DNA of 64,000 nt, from the NCBI RefSeq assembly GCF_002776575.1, contig NZ_CP022548.1, positions 449,001-513,000 on the forward strand. The letters run 5' to 3'. The position numbers and the translations under genes are program-made. The notes below the pieces were generated by a model. It was not told the origin of the DNA, made no database searches, and worked only from the letters and a program-made list of their open reading frames with translations. The DNA is from Sphingorhabdus sp. YGSMI21 (GTDB lineage: Bacteria; Pseudomonadota; Alphaproteobacteria; Sphingomonadales; Sphingomonadaceae). The number at the start of each line of letters is the position of its first letter. Within the stretch, counting starts at the first letter, position 1. Below, piece by piece: positions 51,249-59,780 of the stretch.

Positions 51249-52529
51249 TTACCCTGGCAAGGAAGCCAGACGATTTCTCGTCTGAAGCTCCGACAGAAAT
51301 CCTCCCGTCAGGATTTGTGGCAGACTACCGCCGAAGCCGTTGTTGCCTTCCAGCAATATCGGCCCCTGAGGGGTCAAGACCCAGTCCCAGGCAATGGCCC
51401 AAAAATCGGCATAGTGATCATGCGCCGCCAGGCTGTGATCAATCAGCGATTGCCAATCGGGCAGCGGCAAGTGATCGTCGCGTTGCGCCAGCATATCGCG
51501 CTGGTTCTGCCGGGCTTCGGCAAGCAGCAGCATATCGTCTACTATCGGCTGTACCAGCCCGCTTTCTGCATCGACTGGCAGGATGACATAGACGTCGCGC
51601 TTGTCGGACGGCTTCCGCATGGTCGGAATTTCCAGTGTCGCAGACAAAATGCTGCTGCCTTGTTCGCTTCGCCGGGTAATACAGCGGACGGTGATCGCCC
51701 GCCCATCCGGTACCAGCGGTGCCAGTTGCGGATGATTTTGCAACGCCGGCTGCACCAGACCAATGTCCAGCTGCAGCAACGCTTCCCATGCCGCCATCAC
51801 GGATCGTCGATCGGGCAGCGGGTCGCCCTCGAACGTCCGCCCCTCTATGACCTGTCCCATTTTCCAACATTCAAAAGCACCGAGCCCGCGATTACCCGAT
51901 CTGCTTTTGCAAAACAGCCGACGATGTTTTTCAAGAGCGGCGGCAAAATCAAATCCGGTGTCTGCTGAGGCGATTGCCAGGATCGGCGCCATCGGTATGC
52001 CGCGCGCCTGCAGGAAATCCGTGGCGGCAGCCTTGTCAGCCAGCCGGGCCGTCGTCTCCGGCGATATGGCCCGGCGGCTATTCCGCCATCTATGGAACGC
52101 AGCGATATGGCGGTCGCTGACATAGTTCCACAGGCGCGCGGGATGTTCGACAAGTCCGAAGCGATAGGCCTCACCGGGCGGCATGCACGCCCCGATGCTG
52201 ATCCGGACGAGCGTGCAGAACTGGCGTGGTCGTGAAACACCCCGTTCGTCGCGAAGCCTGGTGCCATAACCGCGCAGCGCCCTGAACAGGGCCAGCCAGC
52301 CGAACAACCCTGCCCATTTCAGCCATAATATCGCTTCAACCAGCACGTAGAGCGGCTTCGGCATACCGGGCAAGGCAGTCCAGAATATCTGCCTGTGCGC
52401 CTCAATCTGCGGATTGCTGGTCGACAAATAGCGCCAGCTGACCATCCCGTGCGGGATGTTGCGCCACAAAAGCTCCCGACGAAGCGCCTTGAGCCATCTT
52501 GTGACCTTGCTAGGCAACCGATAGGCCAT
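51249..52529 (-). CDS. ATP-grasp protein (sugar-transfer-associated type)
   Basis: A 426-residue protein with the ATP-grasp fold: nucleotide-binding in the middle (HRRLFCKSRSGNRGLGAFEC) and the metal motif at the end (ILLEGNNGFGG). Resembles the sugar-transfer-associated ATP-grasp family. ATP-grasp enzymes make amide or thioester bonds, so it could modify the peptide; that is inference. It overlaps the end of the asparagine synthetase-like gene by 20 bases and so belongs to the same transcript. Confidence 0.75.
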   Translation of the reverse strand: MAYRLPSKVTRWLKALRRELLWRNIPHGMVSWRYLSTSNPQIEAHRQIFWTALPGMPKPLYVLVEAILWLKWAGLFGWLALFRALRGYGTRLRDERGVSRPRQFCTLVRISIGACMPPGEAYRFGLVEHPARLWNYVSDRHIAAFHRWRNSRRAISPETTARLADKAAATDFLQARGIPMAPILAIASADTGFDFAAALEKHRRLFCKSRSGNRGLGAFECWKMGQVIEGRTFEGDPLPDRRSVMAAWEALLQLDIGLVQPALQNHPQLAPLVPDGRAITVRCITRRSEQGSSILSATLEIPTMRKPSDKRDVYVILPVDAESGLVQPIVDDMLLLAEARQNQRDMLAQRDDHLPLPDWQSLIDHSLAAHDHYADFWAIAWDWVLTPQGPILLEGNNGFGGSLPQILTGGFLSELQTRNRLASLPG

Positions 52530-54396
52530 TGAGCCAGACGTTGAGCCACTTCACAGCCAACATGTGCCGCCTGATCTGGAAATTCGCCTCGGCATCAAAG
52601 CCATGTTTCTCGATCTGGTCGATCTTCGCCCGCCATTTGTCCCGATCTATCATGTCGGCCAGCAGCGGGTGCAGCTCGTCATCAATCTGCTTCATCGTCT
52701 TCACGATTTCGCTGCTGTTGTTCCGCGAGGGAGACTGTCGCTCCCCCATATATTTCGATCTTTTCCATGCCACCCGATCGGGTACTGTTCCGGTAATGGC
52801 CCGGCGGTGCAAATAGCGGCCAATACCGCCCGGACCTGCGCGCTCGATAATCGGCGTGGACAGATATTGCTGGACCAGCCGTTTGTCCCAAAGCGGCCAG
52901 CGATAGTCGATCCCGTAAGATGCAGCCATTAGCGTGCAATTCTCAAGCCGCGTCGGCACATAGGCCATCTGCAACAATCCGCTGATGATCCAGTCATTAT
53001 GCTTGCGATGCACGGCATCGTAGCGCGCCGTTTCCATATATTCCCGCTCCAGATCATAGCGGGCGACAATCTCGTCGCGGAGCGGCTGCTCCGGCCATCT
53101 TTTTTTCCAGACGGCTAGAAAATTCGCATTGTATCCGGCATTTTTGCGCTCCTTATATATACGTCTGAGCAACCGGTAGATGCGCAGCGGCAGCTTCCCC
53201 CGCATCAAGTCTATCGCGGCCTTGTAAGCGCCCTTGTCGATGAGTTCCCGCTGGATGTGGTTGGCGTAATTGGTGACCACCTCGTCGCCACCATAGCCGG
53301 AGAACAATGTCCTGATGCCGTATAGCTGGCACTGATCGTAGAACGGCCGGTGCGACGTGGCATTGCCATGTTCTTCCGGATAGCCGAGAATTTCCAGATC
53401 TTCCCGCATCTGCTCGTCCGAAAAGCCGGACCTCCCATATTGGGAAGTATTGATATGGTTATGGACGATTGACGCCGCCTGACTGGTTTCCAGAATATAG
53501 GCCGGCTCCTCTTCCGAGAGCGCGAAGCCGAAACTGTGCAACCGATCGCCCGGATCGCCCATGAACTTGCCAAGATAGGCCGTGATGGTCGCGGAATCGA
53601 TACCACCGCTATTTTCCGTGCCAAGCGTATAGTCGCTGACCATCTGGGAGCGCATTGTCTCCTCCAGAACCGCGCGATAGGCCTCGACACGTTGCGGGTC
53701 GCGGGTAAAGACATCCGGTGCATCATCGCGCCAATGATGATAGCGGCGCAATTCATGGCGCCCTTCGCCGATGCTCAGCGAATGACCGCCGGGCAATTTC
53801 ATGATTTCCTTGAAGGCCGTCCGGTCATGGCTCTTTGATTGGCCGATGACATAGCGCGCGATCCATTCCGGATCGGGGGTTGGCCGTGCATTTCCTAGTT
53901 TGAGCAGCGCTGCTGAAGTGGAAGCGAAAAGCAGACCCTGTTCATGCGGCCAGTAATAGAGCGGCTTTACTCCGACCGGATCGCGGGCGAGAAAGGCCGT
54001 CCGCCGTTCGCTGTCCATAATGGCCAGCGCAAAATCGCCGGTCAGCTTCTCCGGCAGGCTCTCCCCCCATTTCAACCATCCGGCAAGTATAAGTCTCGCA
54101 TCGGGGGTTTCATCCAGTGGCCGGTCGAGTAACAGTTGCGCGGCCAATTCATCGCGATTGTCCAGCCTGCCCCAGAACGCGACGCGGAGCCGGTCTGACA
54201 CCAGCGGGACCGATCCGATATGACGGGATGACGGCGTATTGAAAATATCCGCCTCGACCAGCAAGCCATGCTCATCGCGCTGGTAGCCACTCACGTCCGG
54301 CTTGTACCGAGGGTAAAGGGAAGAGACCCAGACGTCCGGTGTAATCCATGCTTCAACCGGGGGAGAATTATCGAAACACAGCAGTCCGGCAAACAT
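52510..54396 (-). CDS. Asparagine synthetase-like lasso cyclase candidate
   Basis: A 628-residue AsnB-like protein. The N-terminal Ntn-type region begins MFAGLL: position 2 is Phe, so the glutaminase nucleophile Cys2 of true AsnB is missing. The synthetase half has the ATP loop SGGIDS (263-268). Lasso cyclases use this domain to adenylate an Asp/Glu side chain for macrolactam closure. Start set at ATG 54396; an upstream in-frame GTG (54558) lacks a ribosome site. Divergent from the PqqD-like gene; ATP-grasp gene overlaps its end. Confidence 0.8.
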   Translation of the reverse strand: MFAGLLCFDNSPPVEAWITPDVWVSSLYPRYKPDVSGYQRDEHGLLVEADIFNTPSSRHIGSVPLVSDRLRVAFWGRLDNRDELAAQLLLDRPLDETPDARLILAGWLKWGESLPEKLTGDFALAIMDSERRTAFLARDPVGVKPLYYWPHEQGLLFASTSAALLKLGNARPTPDPEWIARYVIGQSKSHDRTAFKEIMKLPGGHSLSIGEGRHELRRYHHWRDDAPDVFTRDPQRVEAYRAVLEETMRSQMVSDYTLGTENSGGIDSATITAYLGKFMGDPGDRLHSFGFALSEEEPAYILETSQAASIVHNHINTSQYGRSGFSDEQMREDLEILGYPEEHGNATSHRPFYDQCQLYGIRTLFSGYGGDEVVTNYANHIQRELIDKGAYKAAIDLMRGKLPLRIYRLLRRIYKERKNAGYNANFLAVWKKRWPEQPLRDEIVARYDLEREYMETARYDAVHRKHNDWIISGLLQMAYVPTRLENCTLMAASYGIDYRWPLWDKRLVQQYLSTPIIERAGPGGIGRYLHRRAITGTVPDRVAWKRSKYMGERQSPSRNNSSEIVKTMKQIDDELHPLLADMIDRDKWRAKIDQIEKHGFDAEANFQIRRHMLAVKWLNVWLNGLSVA

Positions 54397-54570
54397 ATAT
54401 TTGATCACACGATTGTTGATAGGGTCTTCAAGACAACTAGGGCGATATCGCGCTTGAGGCCAGCGCTTTTCACAATGCGGCAAGCCTCTTCCCCTCACCC
54501 GCTCGTATGGATTGCAAGCCAGACTTGCCTTTGATAGTGCTGTGGCAAATCTAATCACGAGAGATTTTTT

Positions 54571-54855
54571 ATGAGCGAACTGAAACTCGACAGCATCGTC
54601 CGGAGAAACCCTGAAATGGTGTCCGCCGACATGGATGGCGAAATGGTGATGATGAGCATCGAAGACAGCGCCTATTACGGGTTGAACGCGGTCGGCTCCA
54701 ATCTGTGGGAGGCCATGGAAGAACCTGTAAGCGTTACCGCCCTATGTGATCATGTGACCCGAAATTTCGATATCGACCTGGCGACTTGCCAGAGCGATGT
54801 CATGGAATTGCTGACAGATTTGCGCGAGCGCAATCTGGTGCAGTTGGCAGGATAG
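54571..54855 (+). CDS. PqqD-like RiPP recognition element (lasso B1)
   Basis: A 94-residue PqqD-fold protein (SIVRRNPEMVSADMDGEMVM, then YYGLNAVGSNLWEAMEEP, VMELLTDLRERNLV). PqqD-like proteins bind RiPP leader peptides and bring them to the maturases. GAGAG at good spacing supports the start. Followed after 35 bases by the B2-like gene, the usual split B1/B2 arrangement of lasso clusters. Confidence 0.9.
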   Translation: MSELKLDSIVRRNPEMVSADMDGEMVMMSIEDSAYYGLNAVGSNLWEAMEEPVSVTALCDHVTRNFDIDLATCQSDVMELLTDLRERNLVQLAG

Positions 54856-54890
54856 CAAATGGAGGGTTTTCTCCTCCCGTTGCAACGGAC

Positions 54891-55364
54891 ATGATCAAGA
54901 CCCTGAAAAGAAAATTTGCGACGGCCAGGCAACTGCCGCCCCTATTCTATCTCTGGCTCGGCCCGGCGTGGGTACTGTTGGGACTGAGCCGCTTCGTCAT
55001 TCTGACCATGACGTTCAAACGTTTCGCCCATTGGCTCGGCATGCACGACGGTCTCGCCCCGCGCACACCGCTGATCACGGCTGCTCAGGAAAAGCGCGCC
55101 CGGGCGATCAGCAGCGCAATCATCTTCGCGGCGAAATTTGCACCCTGGAAAGCCAATTGTTTTCCCCAGGCGATCACCGCGCGGCTGATATTGGGACTAT
55201 ATGATATCCCCTATGCGCTCTTCTTCGGCTTGATGCGCAGCAAGCAGGAAGAGGATCGGGGCGAGATCAAGGCCCATGCATGGGTTGTGTCGGGCCGTGT
55301 CAATGTTACCGGCGGCCGCAGCTTTGGACAATTCACGTCGGTGGGCTGCTTCGTTTCGAAATAA
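54891..55364 (+). CDS. Lasso-peptide B2-like cysteine protease
   Basis: A 157-residue transglutaminase-like protein (lasso B2 family) that removes the leader peptide. N-terminal hydrophobic helix (LFYLWLGPAWVLLGLSRFVIL), then Cys90 (APWKANCFPQA) and His129 (KAHAWVVSG). The third catalytic residue, normally Asp about 10-12 residues after His, is not evident; the region reads SGRVNVTGG. Start ATG 54891; an 11-codon reading frame upstream ends across it (ATGA). Pairs with the PqqD-like gene. Confidence 0.85.
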   Translation: MIKTLKRKFATARQLPPLFYLWLGPAWVLLGLSRFVILTMTFKRFAHWLGMHDGLAPRTPLITAAQEKRARAISSAIIFAAKFAPWKANCFPQAITARLILGLYDIPYALFFGLMRSKQEEDRGEIKAHAWVVSGRVNVTGGRSFGQFTSVGCFVSK

Positions 55365-55448
55365 GCCTTCCGGCCCATTGCCACTGCTGTTTCCATTGCG
55401 CCAAACCGGAACAGCGTGCGATCGGGAACTATCGCTCCCGCCGGTGTG

Positions 55449-56168
55449 TCACCAGGGCAATTCATTCCCGTCGTAGGACAGAAAAGAGCCCGATTTTTCC
55501 AGCGTCATGGCATCGATCCGGGCGCGCACGCCGGCGATCGATTCTTCCACCTCGATATCCGCTCCTTCGCCGCTCATGTCGGTTTTGACATAGCCCGGAT
55601 GTATCGGATTCACGATGATCTTCTCGGGCTTCAATGCCACAGCGAGATTGCTGGCGGTCATGTTGGCCGCCGCTTTCGACGCCGCATAGCCGAACATGAA
55701 GCCATGTGCGGTTGTGATCGATCCGATGATGCTGGTCAGGATCACCACTTTCCTTTCCCCCGATGCAGCGACATTCCTGAACAGCGTTTCGACCATTTTC
55801 ATCGGTCCGATTGCATTGGTCCGGAAGGGTGCGATCCAGTCGGCTTCGAAGTCCGATTTTCCAAAAGTCTGATCGGTGAATCCCGTGGTAGCAGGCGGGT
55901 TCTTGCCGAAAATTCCGGCATTGTTGATCAATATGTCGATCGGGATCCCATCAAGCCGCTGACCAAGCCGCTCGATCGATTTCTCGTCGGCAACATCCAG
56001 CTTTTCAATTTGAATACGACCTGTTTCGGCCGCAAGCGCCTGCAATTCGTCAGCATCGGCTGGCGAACGGCAGCATGCGATGATCGATACGTCATCCTCT
56101 CCCGCATAGGATCTGGCCAGCCCCAGTCCCAGCCCCCTGTTCGCTCCTGTGATCAATATCGTTGTCAT
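55449..56168 (-). CDS. Short-chain dehydrogenase
   Basis: A 239-residue classical SDR: TGANRGLGLG, INNAGIFG, Ser in LTSIIGS and YAASK. Similar to C-factor/sniffer-type carbonyl reductases in size and layout. Substrate unknown. Convergent with the lasso B2-like gene, downstream of the CapA-like gene on the same strand; no evidence it belongs to the RiPP pathway. Confidence 0.88.
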   Translation of the reverse strand: MTTILITGANRGLGLGLARSYAGEDDVSIIACCRSPADADELQALAAETGRIQIEKLDVADEKSIERLGQRLDGIPIDILINNAGIFGKNPPATTGFTDQTFGKSDFEADWIAPFRTNAIGPMKMVETLFRNVAASGERKVVILTSIIGSITTAHGFMFGYAASKAAANMTASNLAVALKPEKIIVNPIHPGYVKTDMSGEGADIEVEESIAGVRARIDAMTLEKSGSFLSYDGNELPW

Positions 56169-56271
56169 GGGCCATCCATCCTTGCCGGCAATAACCGGTC
56201 ATATCACCAATTCAGTGTCCATGGACAGGCTCGAAAGCGCATCAGTCAAGGTTACGGAAAATCATGGTCGT

Positions 56272-58356
56272 TCAGCGAGCCGGGCCGTCAATCCAGAAAT
56301 TCTGGCGCAAGGGATCATCTGCACCGGCGCTGCTGTCCGGTTCCGATTGTTCAATAACCACGAAGTCATCAAGCAGGATCGCGCCTTCTCCGTCTCCTTT
56401 CATCTGCAGGATCGGGCGGGTCGGCAACGGCTTGCCTTTTGCTGTACGCGGTGGCGGAAAATCAAAGCGGAAATGCTGCCAGCTTCCCGCCGCTATCGCT
56501 TTTGATCCTGCCGCTTTCCACTCGGCTTCCTTCAGGGACAGAAACCGTCCAACGCCCGGCGATCGTGATTGCAGGGACAGCGAAAGCTGTAGTGGCGCGT
56601 CTGCCCTGATCCATCCGGCAACGGAATAAGCCGAGCCTTCCAGTACCCGCAGGAATGTCCGTGGCATTATCGCGACCTCGTCCCCGCCCGGCCTTTTCTG
56701 AAGCGCCAGTGCGTATCGGCCGGACCGGCTGTCTTGGGATAGCGCGGCCTCGGCATTTCGAACCTCCCAGCTCTGGTCAACCGCGTCTTCATAGCGGGCT
56801 GCCTCAAAATCCCCACGATGCCAGATATCCTTAGCTGCAGCCAGATTGCCGATATCTTGACCGGCGCAGGACACGGGACCTTGTTCAAGGTCGAAAGGCA
56901 AGCGCCACATTCCGTTTTCGGCGGTTTCTGCAACAGGGCAGGCCGGAGCCGGACTGCCGGAGATATGGGCTTTATTGCTGATAACTCCATGACCACCTGA
57001 CATCGACATTTCAGTGCCCAGGGCCCGTGACTGGCTGAACAGCCGGCGCAACACACCTTCCCGCATGCCGGCAACGGCCGGCACCGGTCGATAGTCCAGC
57101 AATTGCACCGGAATGGCTTCCGCTCGGTAGAATTGATCACCGTCCATCCAGACCTTGAGCACATAGGCGAGCTGCGCTTCGAAAAAATACTGGTCGAAGA
57201 CGAAATTCCCCAGCGAATAGGCGATCAGTTTGCCCTGATATATCTCCAGCCCGTGGGTGACGTGCGGATGATGGGCGACCACCAGGTCGGCCCCCGCGTC
57301 GACGGCCGTCCGCAGGCGGGATTGCGTGATTTCCGTCGGTGAATCGCTATATTCGCGACTGCCGTGATATTGCACGACCGCGATCCTGCCGGCAGCGGAT
57401 TCGCGTTTCACCGCCCGGCCTATATTGCCGGCGCTCCCGTGGGCCGCCCCGCCCTTGTCTTTGCCGGCAACCTGATTGGGAGAGACTCTGCCCGCCCATC
57501 CGACAAAGCCGAGCATCGAATAATCATGCCCGCCAATATCAATTTGTGCGGCCTTGAGCGCTTGCTCTGCCCTGCGGCCCGCGCCGGAATACAGCAGACC
57601 TGCCGCATCCAGCGCCGCCGTCGTCGATTCCAGGCCAACATCGAGATAGTCGTAGATATGGTTGTTGCCCAAGGTCACATAGTCGATGCCGGCGTTTTTC
57701 AGGGCCGCAGCGCTATCGGGGTGGCTGTAGAAGGTAATCGATTTCGGCGCCCGCTGCGCCGGCTTGCTGGCCGAAACTATTGTTTCCAGGTTCACCGCGG
57801 CGAAATCCGATGCCTGCAAATAGGGCGCCATTGGCGCCAGCAGCGCTTGCATATCGCTGGCCCTGCTAGCCGGGCGGATCAGCGGCGACGCGCGGAAGCT
57901 GGGCTTTTCATAACGGCGCCCCATCATGACATCACCGCCGAAGATCATTTCGACCCGGCCCGGCTTGCGTGCAACAAGTTCGATCTTCGGAACGATATAA
58001 TGACCATTGTCCGAACGCTGCAATTCTGTCTGGGCGAACGTATAGATGCCTGTGAAGAGCGACCGGCTGTCAAAACGAAGCTGATAGATATCCGCCTGCA
58101 CCACGCGTCCGGCATAGCGACCGTCATCCTGCGCCCCGAGTTTTTGACCGTTGACCGAAATCGACACATCATCGGCGGAAAGCGGTCCTTCATCGGCGAC
58201 CACCCTTCCCTCGATCATAACCATTTCAGGCTGGCTGGCGAGAAGCGGCATGTAAGCGGCGAGGCAGGCCATAAACGCGAACGCAAGGATATGGCAGCCA
58301 GCTCTGACAAGGCTGAACTGATGCCGGCTTGCAGCCTGCGGCTTCCCAAAACTCAT
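56272..58356 (-). CDS. CapA-family protein with extra domains
   Basis: A 694-residue exported protein. N-terminal membrane anchor (about 17-40), then a carboxypeptidase-regulatory-like beta domain (45-120), the CapA metallophosphatase-like domain (about 130-430; FGGDVMMGRRYE, YVTLGNNHIYDY, VAHHPHVTHG) and a C-terminal jelly-roll-like, possibly carbohydrate-binding domain (about 490-670). CapA-type proteins take part in poly-gamma-glutamate or capsule synthesis, but no capB/capC is here. Start from GAGGG before ATG 58356; a longer start at 58437 is possible. Confidence 0.82.
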   Translation of the reverse strand: MSFGKPQAASRHQFSLVRAGCHILAFAFMACLAAYMPLLASQPEMVMIEGRVVADEGPLSADDVSISVNGQKLGAQDDGRYAGRVVQADIYQLRFDSRSLFTGIYTFAQTELQRSDNGHYIVPKIELVARKPGRVEMIFGGDVMMGRRYEKPSFRASPLIRPASRASDMQALLAPMAPYLQASDFAAVNLETIVSASKPAQRAPKSITFYSHPDSAAALKNAGIDYVTLGNNHIYDYLDVGLESTTAALDAAGLLYSGAGRRAEQALKAAQIDIGGHDYSMLGFVGWAGRVSPNQVAGKDKGGAAHGSAGNIGRAVKRESAAGRIAVVQYHGSREYSDSPTEITQSRLRTAVDAGADLVVAHHPHVTHGLEIYQGKLIAYSLGNFVFDQYFFEAQLAYVLKVWMDGDQFYRAEAIPVQLLDYRPVPAVAGMREGVLRRLFSQSRALGTEMSMSGGHGVISNKAHISGSPAPACPVAETAENGMWRLPFDLEQGPVSCAGQDIGNLAAAKDIWHRGDFEAARYEDAVDQSWEVRNAEAALSQDSRSGRYALALQKRPGGDEVAIMPRTFLRVLEGSAYSVAGWIRADAPLQLSLSLQSRSPGVGRFLSLKEAEWKAAGSKAIAAGSWQHFRFDFPPPRTAKGKPLPTRPILQMKGDGEGAILLDDFVVIEQSEPDSSAGADDPLRQNFWIDGPAR

Positions 58357-58554
58357 GATGACCCTCGCTTTCCCGATATGCGTGCCTTTTCCAGTCAGGC
58401 GACGTCGACAATTTGATAACCGAAAGCCGGAAAACATCCAACATGCTCATCGTTCAAAGGCGCATAGCCAAAGGCTATGCCAGACATGTCGAACGATATT
58501 GGATGATCGCCGGCAATATGCACAGAGTAGCTGCTCTAGTCATTGGAAGAACGT

Positions 58555-59772
58555 TTGAGCAAAATTCGCACAGCCTTGATCATCGGCGCCGGCGTTGTCG
58601 GCATAGCAAGCGCTTATGCACTGGCGCGGCGCGGAATCGCCGTGACGGTTCTCGACGCCATGCCCGGCCCTGCCATGGGAGCATCCTTCGGCAACGGACG
58701 GCAATTGAGCTATGGCTATACCGATGCCCTTGCCAGCGCGGATCTGCTGCGCAAGATTCCGCGCCTGGCGCTCGGCAGGGATCCGGCTTTCCGGATATAT
58801 CCCGCATTCGATCTCGCGTCGATCCGCTGGAAATTGCAGTTTCTGGCCAATTGTACCGAACGGAAATTCCGCAAGAACAGCCTGGCCAGTCTGCAACTTG
58901 CCCGCAAATCGCGCAATGCCATGGCGGCGCTGCTGCAACGGCACGAGATTGAATTCGGTCACCGGACCGCAGGCAAGATGCTGCTCTTCGGCAACGCGCA
59001 GTCTTTCGCCCGGGGCTGCGAAATCATGAACATGAAGGTCAGCAACCAGGAACGGCAGATGGCTCTGAGCCCCGATGTCGCCAGGGAGATAGAACCCGCT
59101 CTCAATGCTGCGGGCAGCACCTTTGCCGGCGTGATCTACGCCCCGACAGAGGAAACCGGCAATGCAGCTGTTTTTTCCGAAAATCTGGCTGACATTCTCC
59201 ACCGGGAATATGGCACATCATTCCGATATGATGCGCGGGTCTGCAAGATTGCTACAGATAGCGAATCTGCCCGGGTCATTCTGGATAGCGGCGAAGAGCT
59301 GACAGCCGACCTGGCGATTGTCTGTTCGGGTGCCGCGGCGGGGAAATTATTGCGTAAAACGAAAGTCAACACGCCGATTTACCCGATGAAGGGATATTCC
59401 TTCATCGCTCCGGCAACCGCTGCCAGTCCCGAGGTCAGTATCACCGATGTGGCGCGGAAACTGGTCTTCACCCGGATCGGGGACGAGATGCTGATTGCCG
59501 GACTTGCCGACCTAGGTGATGACAGCAGCATTGTCAGACCAGACAGAATGGCCGATTTGATTGCATCCGCCCGCGCGTCCCTGCCCGAGGCGGCAGATTA
59601 TGATGCAACCCGGAACCACTGGTCCGGTCTTCGCCCCATGACGCCCAATTCGCTGCCAGTGATCGCGCGGCCAAGCGCCACACTGGCGATCAATGCCGGG
59701 CACGGGATGCTCGGCTGGACGCTCGCCATGGGATCGGGTGAACAGCTGGCTGAACTGATTTGTGAAAGCTAG
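58555..59772 (+). CDS. FAD-dependent D-amino-acid oxidoreductase (DadA-like)
   Basis: A 405-residue flavoprotein with the FAD motif GAGVVG (10-15), substrate and FAD domains of the DAO/DadA family, and GHGMLGWTLAMGSGEQLAEL near the end, a DadA hallmark. It oxidises D-amino acids to keto acids. TTG start 58555 with GGAAG upstream. Convergent with the symporter and deacylase operon, which would supply D-amino acids; this fits a common pathway. Confidence 0.88.
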   Translation: MSKIRTALIIGAGVVGIASAYALARRGIAVTVLDAMPGPAMGASFGNGRQLSYGYTDALASADLLRKIPRLALGRDPAFRIYPAFDLASIRWKLQFLANCTERKFRKNSLASLQLARKSRNAMAALLQRHEIEFGHRTAGKMLLFGNAQSFARGCEIMNMKVSNQERQMALSPDVAREIEPALNAAGSTFAGVIYAPTEETGNAAVFSENLADILHREYGTSFRYDARVCKIATDSESARVILDSGEELTADLAIVCSGAAAGKLLRKTKVNTPIYPMKGYSFIAPATAASPEVSITDVARKLVFTRIGDEMLIAGLADLGDDSSIVRPDRMADLIASARASLPEAADYDATRNHWSGLRPMTPNSLPVIARPSATLAINAGHGMLGWTLAMGSGEQLAELICES

Positions 59773-59780
59773 CCGCGAGG

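Noticed and set aside
54397-54558. Longer start of the AsnB-like protein, or a precursor gene in the divergent gap
   Set aside because: The 54-residue in-frame extension has no ribosome site and no homologous feature; no small frame on either strand has a leader-like pattern.
55211-55465. 84-codon minus-strand frame over the B2-like gene end
   Set aside because: Antisense to the conserved His-containing part of the B2-like gene; no leader or core features.
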